Below, one piece after another: positions 1-11,791 of a DNA stretch of 64,000 bases. How positions within the stretch are numbered: the stretch's first letter is position 1; each line of letters starts with the position of its first letter. Under the pieces are notes generated by a model. That model did no database searches, was not told where the DNA came from, and worked only from the letters and a program-made list of their open reading frames with translations. The position numbers and the translations under genes are program-made. The DNA comes from Pinus tabuliformis (taxonomy: Eukaryota > Streptophyta > Pinopsida > Pinales > Pinaceae). The stretch is from positions 477,583,655-477,647,654 of the forward strand of contig CM062808.1 in NCBI GenBank assembly GCA_031772625.1, read 5' to 3'.

Positions 1-949
1 GGTTGTTGAACTTCGAGCTAATGGTGGAGAACTCGAGGAAGGGGCCATTTAGTGCAGGAGACACCCTTCCTACAAATCATCAGCCTTTTTCCCTCGTATT
101 TGGCTATCAACTGGCTCATAAATGCTTGACCTTGGTCCAAAAGTTGTCCAAAAACCTGCAATAAGCACGTATTAGACTTCATGGTCAAGTGACTATTCTC
201 ATTCATTCAATTAACATAAATATACTCAAAAGCGTGCATAAACTATGAAGAATGGTGGATTAATCGAGAATAATAGGCAAAATGAGCCCAATAAGTTACC
301 CATTGTTGGGGCTCATCAAGAAGCTCATAAGAGCCAAGAGTCAGAGCTAGAGCCAGAGCCGAGAGAACAACAAAGAGATCAGATGATTCAACTGTTGTTG
401 GTGTTCAGAGTGTGCTGAAGATAGAAGAAGGCATTCTAGAGACAATGAGAGAATTCTGAGGGAGTTTGTGCAAGCTAGAGCGAGATAGCTCAGAGCGCTG
501 ATTGAAGGAGTCTAGTCCAGAAGCCTAGATCTGTCTGCAGAAGTATGGACACCCAGCGGGATAAGATGGTATTCTAAGCCCATTGTTTCTGTGTAATCCA
601 ATGGAGTTGAGGGTGGAGCTTGTAAAAGAACTTATGCCATAATCCCAGAGAGCCCAGTCGAGTTGACTAGAGCTCAAGGAGACGTAGCCCAAGAGGTTTG
701 GGTGAACTCCATATTATATTTTTGTTATGTGTGTTTGTTTATTTGCTGCATTATTTACTGTCACGTGTATTTAAATATCAGCATAAGCAACAAAACTTAA
801 AGCACTTAACAGTTAAAGGCAAACATAAGCATACACCCATTTCAAGCATTATTAATTCCGCAATTGGTTAATCATAAGATCTTGGGAATATTTAAGCTTT
901 GGAAGTGGGAGAGGTTCTTGTAAGCTGACAAGAAGCCTTTAGTGCCCCA
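1..949. other. Unassigned sequence left of the first LTR
   Basis: No domain, LTR end or primer-binding site could be recognised. A purine-rich stretch at about 300-520 is full of gag/gagcc repeats. A T-rich stretch at 715-780 precedes the point, at roughly 880-950, where similarity to the LTR family of element A begins. The longest open stretch, on the minus strand near 18-206, is about 60 codons and resembles nothing I know. This is probably another decayed repeat or the flank into which element A inserted. Confidence 0.4.
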
Positions 950-2731
950 TTTTCAGATCAAGTTTTGGAGCTCTCTCATTACTCTCTCCCTCTCTCACTC
1001 TTGGACACTTAGAGTTTTCTTGGAGCACTTTGGAATTGGATAAGGAAAGGCAAAGAAGGTAAGAGGAAGGAAGCAAAAGCAAGGAAGAGTAGGATCAAGC
1101 AGCTACAACGTGATTCTTTGCAGGTATAGATATTCATGTGTGTTTTCCTTGCTAGATGTGGCATGCATGGTATTGCATGTGGTTCTTTTGTTGTTATGGC
1201 ATGGGTTTTGCTAGATGTGACAATGTTTTCAGCCTAGCCTTACCATTTACAGATAGCCATGGTGTGATGGGATTCTCATGTTTTGGTTGAGATGGATTTT
1301 CGGATGGATTCGAAGTTGAGTGAGGTGGATCTCTGAATGATAGAACACATGGCCTAGTAACCCCTAAACCAGATTGTGGATTGTGGTAAAGTCGAATTTT
1401 GTGTTGCCTCAGTGGGCCTAGGAATCCTTGCTGGTGAATGGCGAGATATACGGTAAAGCCTAGAGGTGGGTGCTCTCCATGAGGCCTAGTAATCCTGTGA
1501 TGGGATATGTGATAAAGCCTAGAGAGTGGGTCTTATTTTAGGGCCTAGTGATCTGGTGTTGAATGCGGTAATGCTTGAGAGACTAAGAGACATGAAAATT
1601 CCTCATGGTGTAGGTGGAGAAATATGGTGGCATCCATGCTTGTTTGGCCTAGTGATCTGGTGGAGATCATGGTAAAGCCTATTATTACATGTTTATTGTG
1701 TTGGCCTAGTGATCTGGGATAGATTATAATAAAGCATGGTTTCTATTGATGAGGACAAGGTGGTTTAGCCTCGTGATGCCCTGGTTGGTTCTTTTGATTT
1801 GAGTCCCACATTCATGCTTGGAATATGGCACGGGGGTGAATGGTTGAAGAGAGAATTGGCCCATGAATTCTATGGTCAGGTGCAACGTGGTAGTCCCATC
1901 CCAGGTTGGATTTTACATTCATTAATGAGAGGTTCTCTCATTGATATCTTATGTATAAATGTACTAGTTTATATGTGGATTTTATGGATGATGTATCCTT
2001 GATATTTATGTTGTTATTATGTTGATTATAAGCATGTATTATGATAGTGATGGTGTATGGCTTTCCTCATCTTTTTATTTGGAAATGAATTAACAATCTA
2101 TCTATGACCTAATAGATGATAATGTAGCTAATGATATAAGGGAACAATGCTTCTTAGCGATTCTCAAATAAGTATGAGACCCCTATGCTTAGATATGTTG
2201 TTTACACCTGTATATTACATATTTGTGATATGTTTGAAAAAATGTATGTCATGGCTAGTAAGGGTCTAGCCAAGCCCTTGATTAATTAATTGCATTTGTA
2301 TCATCATTCCCTTATATTTGTCTTCTGAAGGTGTCATTTAATTATGGGAAATTAATTGGAATTTGGGCTTGAAAAAGTGGCTCAAATCTCGGGGACGGTG
2401 GCACAACACTGAGCAAAATAGTCCCTGGACGCTGGTATGCCATGTTGTGGGTGCATCCAGAGCCTTCTGGATGTTGGCATGCCCATATCATGGGAGCGTC
2501 CGAGGGTTAATTGGTCTAAAAACTCAGTGGGACCTAGGGGCTAGCTACCTGAGTGGTCGGGATGGTTCCTAGGAGTCCTGTAGCTGATGTGGAAGGTCTG
2601 TATTTTGTGTTTCTATCAGTTCCACTTCCTTAAGGTCACATGAGAGGTTGAATATAGTAATAGTAGCTTCTCGTCACATGTTTACCTCGGTTGGTTTGTT
2701 ACTCAATTAGATGTGGGAGGAGGGTGTTACA
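950..2731 (+). repeat. 5' LTR of element A
   Basis: It matches the 3' LTR at 36225-37921 along most of its length, starting at the shared phrase agttttggagctctctc. It ends in ggtgttaca directly before a tRNA-type primer site. Between about 1350 and 1770 it holds five or six diverged units of about 60 bp, each starting with ggcctagtgatc and including taaagcc. The LTR's own TG start is not visible. Confidence 0.8.
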
Positions 2732-2734
2732 GAG

Positions 2735-2746
2735 TCGTATCAGAGC
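2735..2746 (+). other. Primer-binding site of element A (initiator-Met tRNA type)
   Basis: The sequence tcgtatcagagc lies three bases after the LTR end and differs by one base from the usual plant site TGGTATCAGAGC, which is complementary to the 3' end of initiator-Met tRNA. Confidence 0.7.
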
Positions 2747-3244
2747 ATAGTTAACCCCTCGAACTGGATGGGCTGTGTGTATTGGTCATGCATTCATGTC
2801 AGTTGCACGTGTGTTAATCATCCTAGTGGTCTATGTGCTTATTGCATATGAATGGTGTTGGTCATGGTTGTAGTGATGTATCCATGTGAAAGAGGATGTT
2901 GTTGTGAAGTGTGTCATCATGAGTGTATGGTTGGTTACATGTTGTTTATGCTTGTGTATTGTCAGTGTACATTAGTATGGTTGTTGTTTTCATGCATGAG
3001 GTCATGATATGTGTGGTTGATATGGTCATACATTGATGACTGAACTCTAGCTAGAATGATGTTTATATGGTTAGATGCTTATGTATTATATGTATATATG
3101 TTGTCATGATTATGTTTGTACATGTATTACGCTGATTTGGTTGATCTTGCAGATGAGATATCCTCCCCAAGTTATGTTAAGGTACGTTGGTTTATTGTGA
3201 TTTGGCTTAGCTGACATAGTATGCCTTGCAGGAAGATTATCAAA

Positions 3245-4429
3245 ATGGCTAATAAGATGGTAGACAACAAATATTGTCCCTATGAATTAGATGAGTAGCA
3301 TGGTGTTGGGCACTATTCTGAGTTAGCATACACGTTGAGAAGCTTAAAGGAAGAAATAAGGAGTTGTAAGGTGGACAATGACAAAATCATGCATAAACAA
3401 GAGAAACAAGTCAAGGTTAATGCAATACTTCTTCATAGTTCGTCAGAGTTGCAACAACAGGGGCCACTTTGGATCAGCCATGGACAAGAGGACAAAAATA
3501 ATGGGGCATATGGCAATAAGTCTCATGGTGGTCATAGGTCAGAATGAAATGACACATTTATATATGGCAGGTTCTTGGACACTATGGATAAGAGAGGTGA
3601 TGGACACAGGTACTACTCTAGTTCTGGTTCTAATAGGCATTATGATCGTCATCGTTATCATCCTTACAGGAGGAGTGATAGGGGATACTTGACATATCAG
3701 TTTAAGAAAGAAAATCCACCTACTTTTGATGGAGATGTGAAGAATTCGAAAGATACATATGCTTGGATACTTGGGATGAAGAATTTCTTTGAGTTGCTTA
3801 ATTACACAGGTAATATGAAGGCCAAAGTAGCTATCTTCGGCCTGAGAGGTAAAACAGATATCTAGTGGGAAGATGTGAAGCGGGTGAGAAACATTAGGAC
3901 AAAGGACTTGAGTTGTCATGAGTTCAAGAGGCTTTTTAGGAAGAAGTACTTGTCAGAAAGGTACTATGATAGTAAGCCCAAACAATTCTATGAGCTAAAA
4001 TGAGATCAATGACAGATGAAGAGTACACACTAAGTTCCTGGAGCTACTGAGGTATGTACCGTATCTTAAATATGAGAAGGCTAAAGTTCAATGATTTGTC
4101 AGTGGTTTGCAATTAGTATTTAGAGATTGGATTGAGTATGATGAGCCTCGGTCACTTGAGGAAGTTATTGGGAAATTGAAGCATTGTTATGGACAATCAA
4201 AGTATAAGAATGAATATCAGCAAGGATGGAAAGGGAAAGATAAAGATATAGGTAAATGGTAGCCGAAAAGAACAATGCCTCATAATGTAGAAGAGAAAAA
4301 AAATGTGGCACCACAAAAGAAGTTCAATGCATCTAGACAGGGACATGGGTCATAACAACAGTGTAGAGATGATGGTACTGGATGGTTGGTGTGTTGGACA
4401 TGTGTTAAGTAACACCTTAAGAGAGATTA
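3245..4429 (+). pseudogene. gag of element A, 5' portion (fossil)
   Basis: The region starts with an ATG reading MANKMVDNKY, and element B has the same opening (MASKMVDYKD) on the minus strand at 18189. A lysine-rich helical stretch follows, then an arginine/tyrosine-rich segment (about 3575-3690). The core gag domain begins around PPTFDGDVKN and carries the helix pattern typical of Retrotrans_gag. A cysteine/histidine zinc-knuckle remnant lies at about 4390-4425, just before element B interrupts the element. The product would be the nucleic-acid-binding structural protein of the particle. The reading frame is broken in several places. Confidence 0.75.
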
Positions 4430-6499
4430 TGTAACACCCTCCTCCCACATCTACCCAAGCAACCAGCTAGCTAGGGTAAACATGCGAGGAGAGGCCACTA
4501 TGATATGATTCGACCTTCTAAGTCATGTTAAGGAAGTGAAATCAACATAAACACACCATACAAACATTCAACATCAACAATAGGACCCTCAGGAAGCAAT
4601 CCAACCATTTTGCCAACCAACCCCTAGGTCCCACTGAGCTTTTGGACCACTTGAACTTTGGATGCTCTCATGCTATGGATATTCCAATGTCGAGGGACCT
4701 CTAGACGCTCTCACAGGCTTGTAAGCCAACGCGCATGGACTTTTTTTCACAATGTTGTGCTAACGTCCCTGAGATTTGATCCACTTTTTCAAGCCTAGAG
4801 CCCAGGTCACTGCCCATAATATAATGGCATCTCTGTAACAGTAAGATAACAAGAAAATGACAGTGCAAAAGCAATTACTTGAATAAGACCTTTACTGGAC
4901 CCCTACTATCCATAACAGGAATTTCATCAAACATATCACAAATATGTAATTTACAGGTGCAAATAATAGATCTGAGTATAAGGGTCTCATACTTAGCTGA
5001 AAATAGCTAAGAGACATTGATGCCTCAACACATTGACGACCATTTCATCAATTAGGTCATTGATACATTGTTTATTCATTTACAAGTAAAAACATGATGA
5101 GAGCCATACATAGCTACTATCATAAAACACACACACACACACATATATATATAACACTCATATTAGCAACAAAAATACCAATGAAATCACAGCCATATGA
5201 TCCACAAATAAACCATTATAATACTCATAGAAATACAAGGAGAAATAACCTCATGTTGATGATGTAAAATCCAAAACCGGGATGGGACTTCCACGTTCCA
5301 TCCGACCGTAGAATGGCTGAGCCAAATCTTTCTTCAACCATTTACCCTCGTGCCATATTCCAAGCATGAATGTAGGATCTCATAGAACACATCAATCCAA
5401 AACCATCAAGGGCTTCCAGAGGCCATCCACCTCAACCCGTCAACAATGATTCCACCTCACGGGTGGACATCACAAAACCATTATCTGATTGGTCTCCATC
5501 CAAGCCTTCTAGGGCTTCCAGAGCTTTTGTTCCAACAAAGGCTTCCAGGACTAGTAACTTAACCCACAACTATCGCTAGGCTTCCAGAGCCTTTTTCCAA
5601 CCAAGGCTTCCAGGACTAGTAACTCAACCCACAAAGGGCTTCCAAAGTGTTTGTCCAACCAAGGCTTCCAAGACTAGTAACTCAAACCAAGCTATTACAA
5701 GGCTTCTAGAGCGTTTGTCCAACCAGGAATTCTAGGAACTAATAATTCAACCCAAGCTACAGAAACATGAGAACCAACCAAAACAAAACAATGAAATAAA
5801 CCCACAATCTCCATGGCTATCCAAGAAATGGCAAGGCTAGGCAATCCATTGTCAATCCATAAAATCCTCCATGCCAGTGACAGATCATGACCAAAAATCC
5901 ACATGCATATGCCACGCATGCCAAAACTAGTGAGGAAAACATACATGCAACTTGGTACTTGCAAGCAAAGCTCGTTGTAGTTGTTGATCCCGATGCCCTC
6001 TTGCATTTTCTTGCTCTCCCTTTGCCTTCTTTATCTAAAAATCCAAGTATGCCACATGCTCCAAGAGTTCTCCAAGAAAACTCTAAGTGCCCAAGAGTAT
6101 GAGAGAGAGAGAGAGAGTAATGAGAGAGCTCCAAAACTGAAATGAAAAAAGGTTACTATTTGATCCTCATAAGCCTTTTTATGAGTGAGACCTTTATTTC
6201 CTTCATTTTCCATGATTTTCCTTCATTTTCCTCCTCACATGCAACCTATGACCTTTCACCTCCCTTTTCTCCTAATTTCCATTATGTTCATAAATAAATG
6301 TGCCAAAAATGTCATTTTGCCTTTCCATAGCCTTATCCATTTCCTTTTCCAATTTCCCTAGCCATTAATCAATCACAAGTGATCCCCATCACTAGGATTT
6401 TGCCCAACATTCAACTTGGAATAAGTGTCTCATCAACTGTGTTTATTATTTTGCCTTTATTAACTTTTTTTACATGGAATTTTCACCAAGGCTGTTACA
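4430..6499 (-). repeat. 3' LTR of element B
   Basis: The unit is 2,070 bp, starts tgtaacaccc and ends gctgttaca on the plus strand, the reverse of the LTR ends in elements A and I. The stretch 5505-5765 contains about five tandem units of about 60 bp built around ggcttccagagc and gactagtaactcaaccc. A short (ac)n(at)n microsatellite lies at about 5128-5154. The neighbouring 6500-6520 is pyrimidine-rich on the plus strand, which makes it the purine tract of the minus-strand element. Confidence 0.85.
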
Positions 6500-6850
6500 G
6501 AACCCTCCCCCTTGGGGGAACACTGTCCTCAGTGTTCAACAACACATATAACCACAAAATTGTTGTAATCAAAATATATTGTCGATGGAGCTTTATAACT
6601 TAGCTCGATGCAGTGTTTACAGTGATCATCCTAATGAGAAGCAAACCAACATGAAAACATAACAACATAACATCATAATTACATGACACCCATACCGCTT
6701 ATTGGATCTTTATAACATAGCTCATGGCGTTATTTGCATCCATATACATATGTAGATATACCATACATCACCAAAACATGTACCAAAACAAATACCAAGA
6801 CATATAGAAAAACACCATACCAAAATTGTTTTTCCTCAACCGAAAACAAG
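6500..6850 (-). other. 3' untranslated region and purine tract of element B
   Basis: The purine tract reads cccccaagggggagggttc on the minus strand immediately before the LTR. Further from the LTR, two or three spaced copies of a motif containing gctttataacttagctcgatgc (plus-strand view) occur, for example at 6590-6620 and 6710-6740. The same motif is tandemly repeated ahead of the LTRs of elements A and I. No coding sequence is apparent. Confidence 0.65.
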
Positions 6851-7187
6851 GAAGGATACATAGCTCACTTCTGATCTGCCATCTTCCATGTAGCTTCATC
6901 GGGCCCAACGTGCTTCCATTGCACCTTAACTTTGCTCGATTGCTTAGTTTGGGAGCATGAGCACCTTTTTCTGAAATATACATTGATGCTCTAGCTGGAA
7001 TTCTCCATCTGGTTCCACCTGCAATACAGACCAATCAATTACATGATCAACACCTTTAACATACTTCTTAAGCAATGACACATTGAAAACATCATGGACT
7101 TTTATTGTCGGAGGTAGTGCAATTCGATATGCTATTGGCCCAATCCTCTCAATAATATGGAAGGGTCCACAAAACCATGGTGCCATC
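6850..7187 (-). pseudogene. Integrase C-terminus and chromodomain of element B (fossil)
   Basis: The minus strand encodes a stretch opening with WFCGPFHIIERIGPIAYRIA, the GPF/Y-type C-terminal module of gypsy integrases. It continues with HDVFNVSLLKKYV and ends in a chromodomain core (VQWKHVGPDEATWK, about 6875-6945). The chromodomain is thought to steer integration toward marked chromatin. The segment abuts the giant solo LTR at 7188, and the rest of integrase resumes at 13714 on the other side. Confidence 0.75.
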
Positions 7188-7950
7188 TATTATCACTCCA
7201 AAATTTCTCTAGAGTTGTTGGGAAATACATAATATAGGTAATCACAAACCTACTTTGGAGATTAGGATCTAGCCTTCCTAATGCTCAAAGAGGGCTCTTT
7301 CTTTATGATTTAAATTTGTTTAGTTAATTGATTTTAGGCTATTTATGATTGTACTTGGGTTTTGATTTTGATTTGGTGGTGGGATCACTTAGATGGATAG
7401 AGGGATGTCTTTTACCATTGGGCTATGGGGTCAAATGTCAAGCAAACATGACTGGATTAAGTTCTAAAAATAGTGTTTACAGGGCAAGGTAGCTAAGTAA
7501 ATTCAGATCTTAAGGCTGGATGGTGAAGTGGTTTCAATCGGATCTAAGGAGCAATTAAGGGTTCCTTAAACCAGATTATGAAGGAAGTGAAAGAGGTCAA
7601 CTGGGATGGGAGAGCAATTAAGGATTCTCAGATCCGGATATCAGAAGAAAACATTAAAATGATTAACTGTTCAAGACAGAGTGTACTTAAACAAATTCTG
7701 AAATAAATTTCCAGTTAATTCATTCAATTTAGATAACATGCAAGTTTGTGAAATACATAAGAAATAACAATTTGACAAAAGAAAATACTTCACTGAAGTA
7801 GCTCAACACATGAATCCTATAATGCAATCTTTTTATTATTCAGTCCAGTATGCTGACTTCAGAAATTGGTACAATGAATCCTCAGGTTACAGATCAATAC
7901 AACTATAGAAATGTCTAGCAATCCACCCCCAATACTTCGAATTATGAAGT

Positions 7951-7957
7951 ATTTATA
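7951..7957 (-). promoter_or_regulatory. TATA box near the 3' end of the giant solo LTR
   Basis: The minus strand reads TTTGTATAAATAC about 760 bp before the LTR end. The second LTR copy has CTTGTATAAATAA at 60484-60490, about 650 bp before its end and in the same position relative to the ORF. This fits the U3/R promoter that would drive the genomic RNA of the element. The start point of transcription is not visible. Confidence 0.5.
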
Positions 7958-8259
7958 CAAAAATAGTTTACAAAATATCCCAAACTGTCTTGGGAATTAA
8001 TCTAGGAAAAAGAAATATCTTCATGCAAGAAGATAGAGACAGATGTTCAACTGTTGTATGCTGTCCCTGTTTATTTGGTTGTGTTGTCTTTATGATTTGA
8101 CCTTTTGCTATTTATTCTCCTTTGTTGTTGGTCTTCTATGTTGGCTATTCTTTTTACTTTGCCCTTTCAATTGATACACTTTCACTTGATACTCTTTCAT
8201 CTGGTTGATCTGTCACTTTTCTTTCACTGTGCTGTTTTCACTTTTACTACTGTGCATTT

Positions 8260-11200
8260 TTACAGTAAGTCATTTAACTTCTCCCAAATATCTACATCTA
8301 GTAATTTGATATTTACCATTTTCTTGTAAATTTCATCTGCTTCTGTGTACTTAGCAAAGGTGGGCTTGTTCACAAAAAGGTGTTTTACCTCATGCTGGAG
8401 GTAGAACAGGTTCTCAAAATTTTGGTACAAAACCTTTCCTGTAGGCATCCCCTTCATAGAGGAATTATTGGCTTGATCTCTTGCCACCTCTCTGATTCTC
8501 CTGTTGTAGTCTTCCTGTGGCATAAATTTGTCATTTATTACCAAGGGATTTGGCAGACCTTTCTGCCTTAAAGCATCAAACTTAACCATGAACATGTTTT
8601 ATAGCCAGTTGCATGGTTTGGAATTTGTCCTCAAGGTTCATCATTAAATTCCTTTTTGTGAGCACCCTTTTTACCTCTAGTATGGTGCCAGTCCTATCAG
8701 CTATGTCCAACTCCTGCAATTCATATTTATTTTTAGAGTTAAGGAAATGGATTATTCTAGTGGCTTCTTCTAGCATGTTTCCCGGTTCACCCTCAACTCT
8801 CTGAATTGCTTCTGTAGCCTCTTTGGCTAAGTCATTTTGTTCAAAGATGACTTCTATAGATGGCCAAATATCATTGACAGAGTCAATGATATTGGCCCAT
8901 AATTGTTCTTTAGCTTGGCTATGTGGCTCCTTTAATGTTAATTCTTTTTCCAAGATCTTCATTTTTTCAGTCAACCTAGTTGACTTATGAACTTCATCCT
9001 TGTGCATAATCTGTGCAAGCTTATTCTTGTTCTCTAAACTTGTTATATTTTCTTTAAGTTTATTTATCTATGTGGTCTGAATGGACATGTCCTCCATTGC
9101 TTTGACCAATTTGCTTGCCTCATCACTTGGCTAAGCTACTGCTGTTGTCGAACCTGTTGCTGATGTTGCTGCTGGAAGTGCTATAGCCAGTGGAGCCGTA
9201 GGAGCCAATGAAGCCACCAAGGTGGATGGTACTGCTGTAGTGACTATTGGAATGGCAGTGGAAGTGGTAGTCTCAAGGTTGGCCGATTTTAACTATATCA
9301 AATTGTCCAATTCCTTCTCCATTTCTTTCAACTGGTCATTTAGTTGGAGAATGAGATCCATCATCTCCTCCTGCTGAGTTTGAGTTTCTAAGACCTCTTT
9401 TGTCTCTTTATTCTCTGAATGAGGCAATTTCAGTTGCTTCTTCAAAGTAGTAATATCTTCATTCTTTTTCTTTATCAGTTCATTTGCAGCTTTGACATCA
9501 CTGGGATTATACCCAAGCTCAATCACCAAGTCTTCCAGTGACTTGATTCTGTTGTCCTTGGCCTGTGAGGAGGCCTTTTCCAGTTTTTACCATGTTGTGA
9601 TATTATCTAGTGAGCCTTGGAGTTTGTGCACAGTCATAACTTTATTTGTCATGGCGGAATAGATCATCTCACTTGCCTATTTGTGAAACTCAATTTGGTC
9701 AATAGGGTGAACATCCCTAGCTAGAACTTCAAATTCAGTTTTCTTGTAGTCAACTGATGATTTGGGCTGCTGGACTATAGGCTGCATGAATGTCATTTGC
9801 ATCTTCCCAGTCTTAATTTCAAAGGCTAAGATTAACCTATTTTGATTTGCAGGTGTTTGTTTAAAGCACTGGGCATAAGTCTCAACCTTCAATGCCTCAT
9901 TCCTCAACTTAATTTCGTTATATTTTTCTTTAATATCTTTCTCTTTATCCACAGGCTTGTTGGATGAAGAGACTTCAATGCTAAGTTGTTTCTTAATAGC
10001 TAGGTGTTTGAGGTAGAAGGTTGGTGTGTTTCTTCTGAAGCTGCCGGGCCTTTATTCCTTCCAACCATTACTTGAGTGTCTGTGATTTCCACTGTGTCAA
10101 TGGTGTCTTCTTGTTCAGTTACAGGATTAAGCTTGGGCCTCTTCCTATAACTGATCTCAAATTGTTCATCTGTAGTGTCCATTATTGAACTAGAACCTTC
10201 TTCCCTGGTTCTTTTCACATTCCTGTCTTCATTTGTTGGAGTTTGTAGGATGGGAGTAATATTCATCTGTTCTTCTAGGGCTGGAACCTGCAGAAAGGAA
10301 CTAGTATCAATCTGCTTTTCCACATCTATCAAAGTATTCTCCACATCTACTACAATACTGTCCATGTCTATCAAAGTGTTTTCCAACCATTCAGACTGGT
10401 TGGAAAATCTCTCAATGTCTGGCTTGGGATGATGTATGAAAGGACCCAATTTGACTTTGAGCCTTAGTTTATTTATGACTCCATGAGGGTCATAATGCCA
10501 CATGCCTTAGTTTATTTATGACTCCATGAGGGTCATATTGCCACATAAAACTATTCTTGAAGTTCATCTGCTGTAAAATCTTATCAGCCTCTGGTCCAGC
10601 TTCCCTATTATTACAAATAAAGGGGCCCAATTGGTTTTTCATTTTGAACTGGGTCTTCTTCCTAGCTGATAGGAAATTGACTTCATTAGAGTTTATAATC
10701 TGCCTAAAGTACTCTAATGCAAATATCCTCATGGGGAGGTATTTGGGTAGTTTGTAAGGAGCTAGTTGGCATCCATATATCCTTATCTCTGTGTGGTCCT
10801 GGTATAAATACCAGTCTCCCACTTTACTGTTCTTTGCCAACTGTAAAACCCTTTTAATTTCCTAACTGATCTTGGGCTGATAGCTACTGGTTAGCATGTT
10901 TATAACAGGATGCACAAATGAATCAATGAAGTCTTTATAAGAAAAAATAGTGGAGTATTTTTGGATCAATGGTGTCCAATATATGACTGATCTTGGATTG
11001 CCTTTGGTGTCTAACTTCTGAATGTTGACTGGAAATTTGTCTAACTGGTAATACAGGAACATGTGAAACAAAACTGAAGAGTATTTGAAGACTCTCTCAT
11101 TTGGTAGTCTGATAAACTGCTCATGGATTCTGTCTGCTATAAACTGAGCATAGTTGTAAATGGTAGCAAGAGGCTTGCCTGGGCAAAAGATAGAAATGAA

Positions 11201-11791
11201 AGCAAGGACAACCTCATCCACATGTTCATTTGTGGTGTACCCTAGATTGCAAGAGATCATGGTTATAATTTGTCTGCCTCTCTTAGAAAAAATGGTGGGA
11301 GCATATGGAGGACTATCTGTTGGAGTACGAGACTCCTCTATGATGAAGGTTTGAAAAATTTGAGCCTTCTTGGGAAGGTCTAGCTTGATGTAGAGTTCAA
11401 GTAAGTCTTCAATGGAGAGTGGGGTCTCATTGGGGCATGGCTAGATTTGCAGCATTTGATTAATTGATTATGCAGTAATGATGAATAAAACTTGCTAGTC
11501 ACGGGTGACTATGGCTCTTTGACTGGGAATATAGCAAGCTTGGCAGAAGTGGATGATTTCTGGGAATGGGTGTACTTTTGGGAATAAGTACTTGGGAAAA
11601 TTGGACTCCCATAGGTGAATGTCATCATTCTGGTTAAAAAACTTGTCTTTACTCCAACAATGGAGTTTTAGTAGGTAGGTAGGGGAAGCAGTGTCTTTAA
11701 TTTGAAAGTCTCTATCGGCTAATGCAAGGTGGTCAATATCCAGGTGAGGGGTTTGTAGAGGTCTTACATCCAGAGAGGTTTGGGAAGCCAT
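8260..11791 (-). pseudogene. ORF inside the giant LTR, copy 1: unknown coiled-coil protein (fossil)
   Basis: The protein-coding stretch is about 1,180 codons long with only a few breaks, starting MASQTSLDVRPL. In order it shows: an N-terminal block (11495-11791); an alpha-helical block around VDEVVLAFISIFCPG (10862-11260); a strongly conserved block with GDWYLYQ, YGC and PMRIFALEY (10490-10840); a variable acidic, Ser/Thr-rich stretch with a KRPK basic patch (10000-10400); a block with DVHPIDQ (9677-9952); lysine/glutamate coiled coil (9293-9529); and two C-terminal blocks containing DIWPSIEVIF and EVKHLFVNKPTFAKYT (8260-9007). Every block recurs in the second copy at about 45500-60290. I do not recognise the family. 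The helical N-terminal blocks faintly recall plant 'mobile domain' proteins, but that is a guess. Nothing resembles gag, protease, RT or integrase. Confidence 0.7.
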
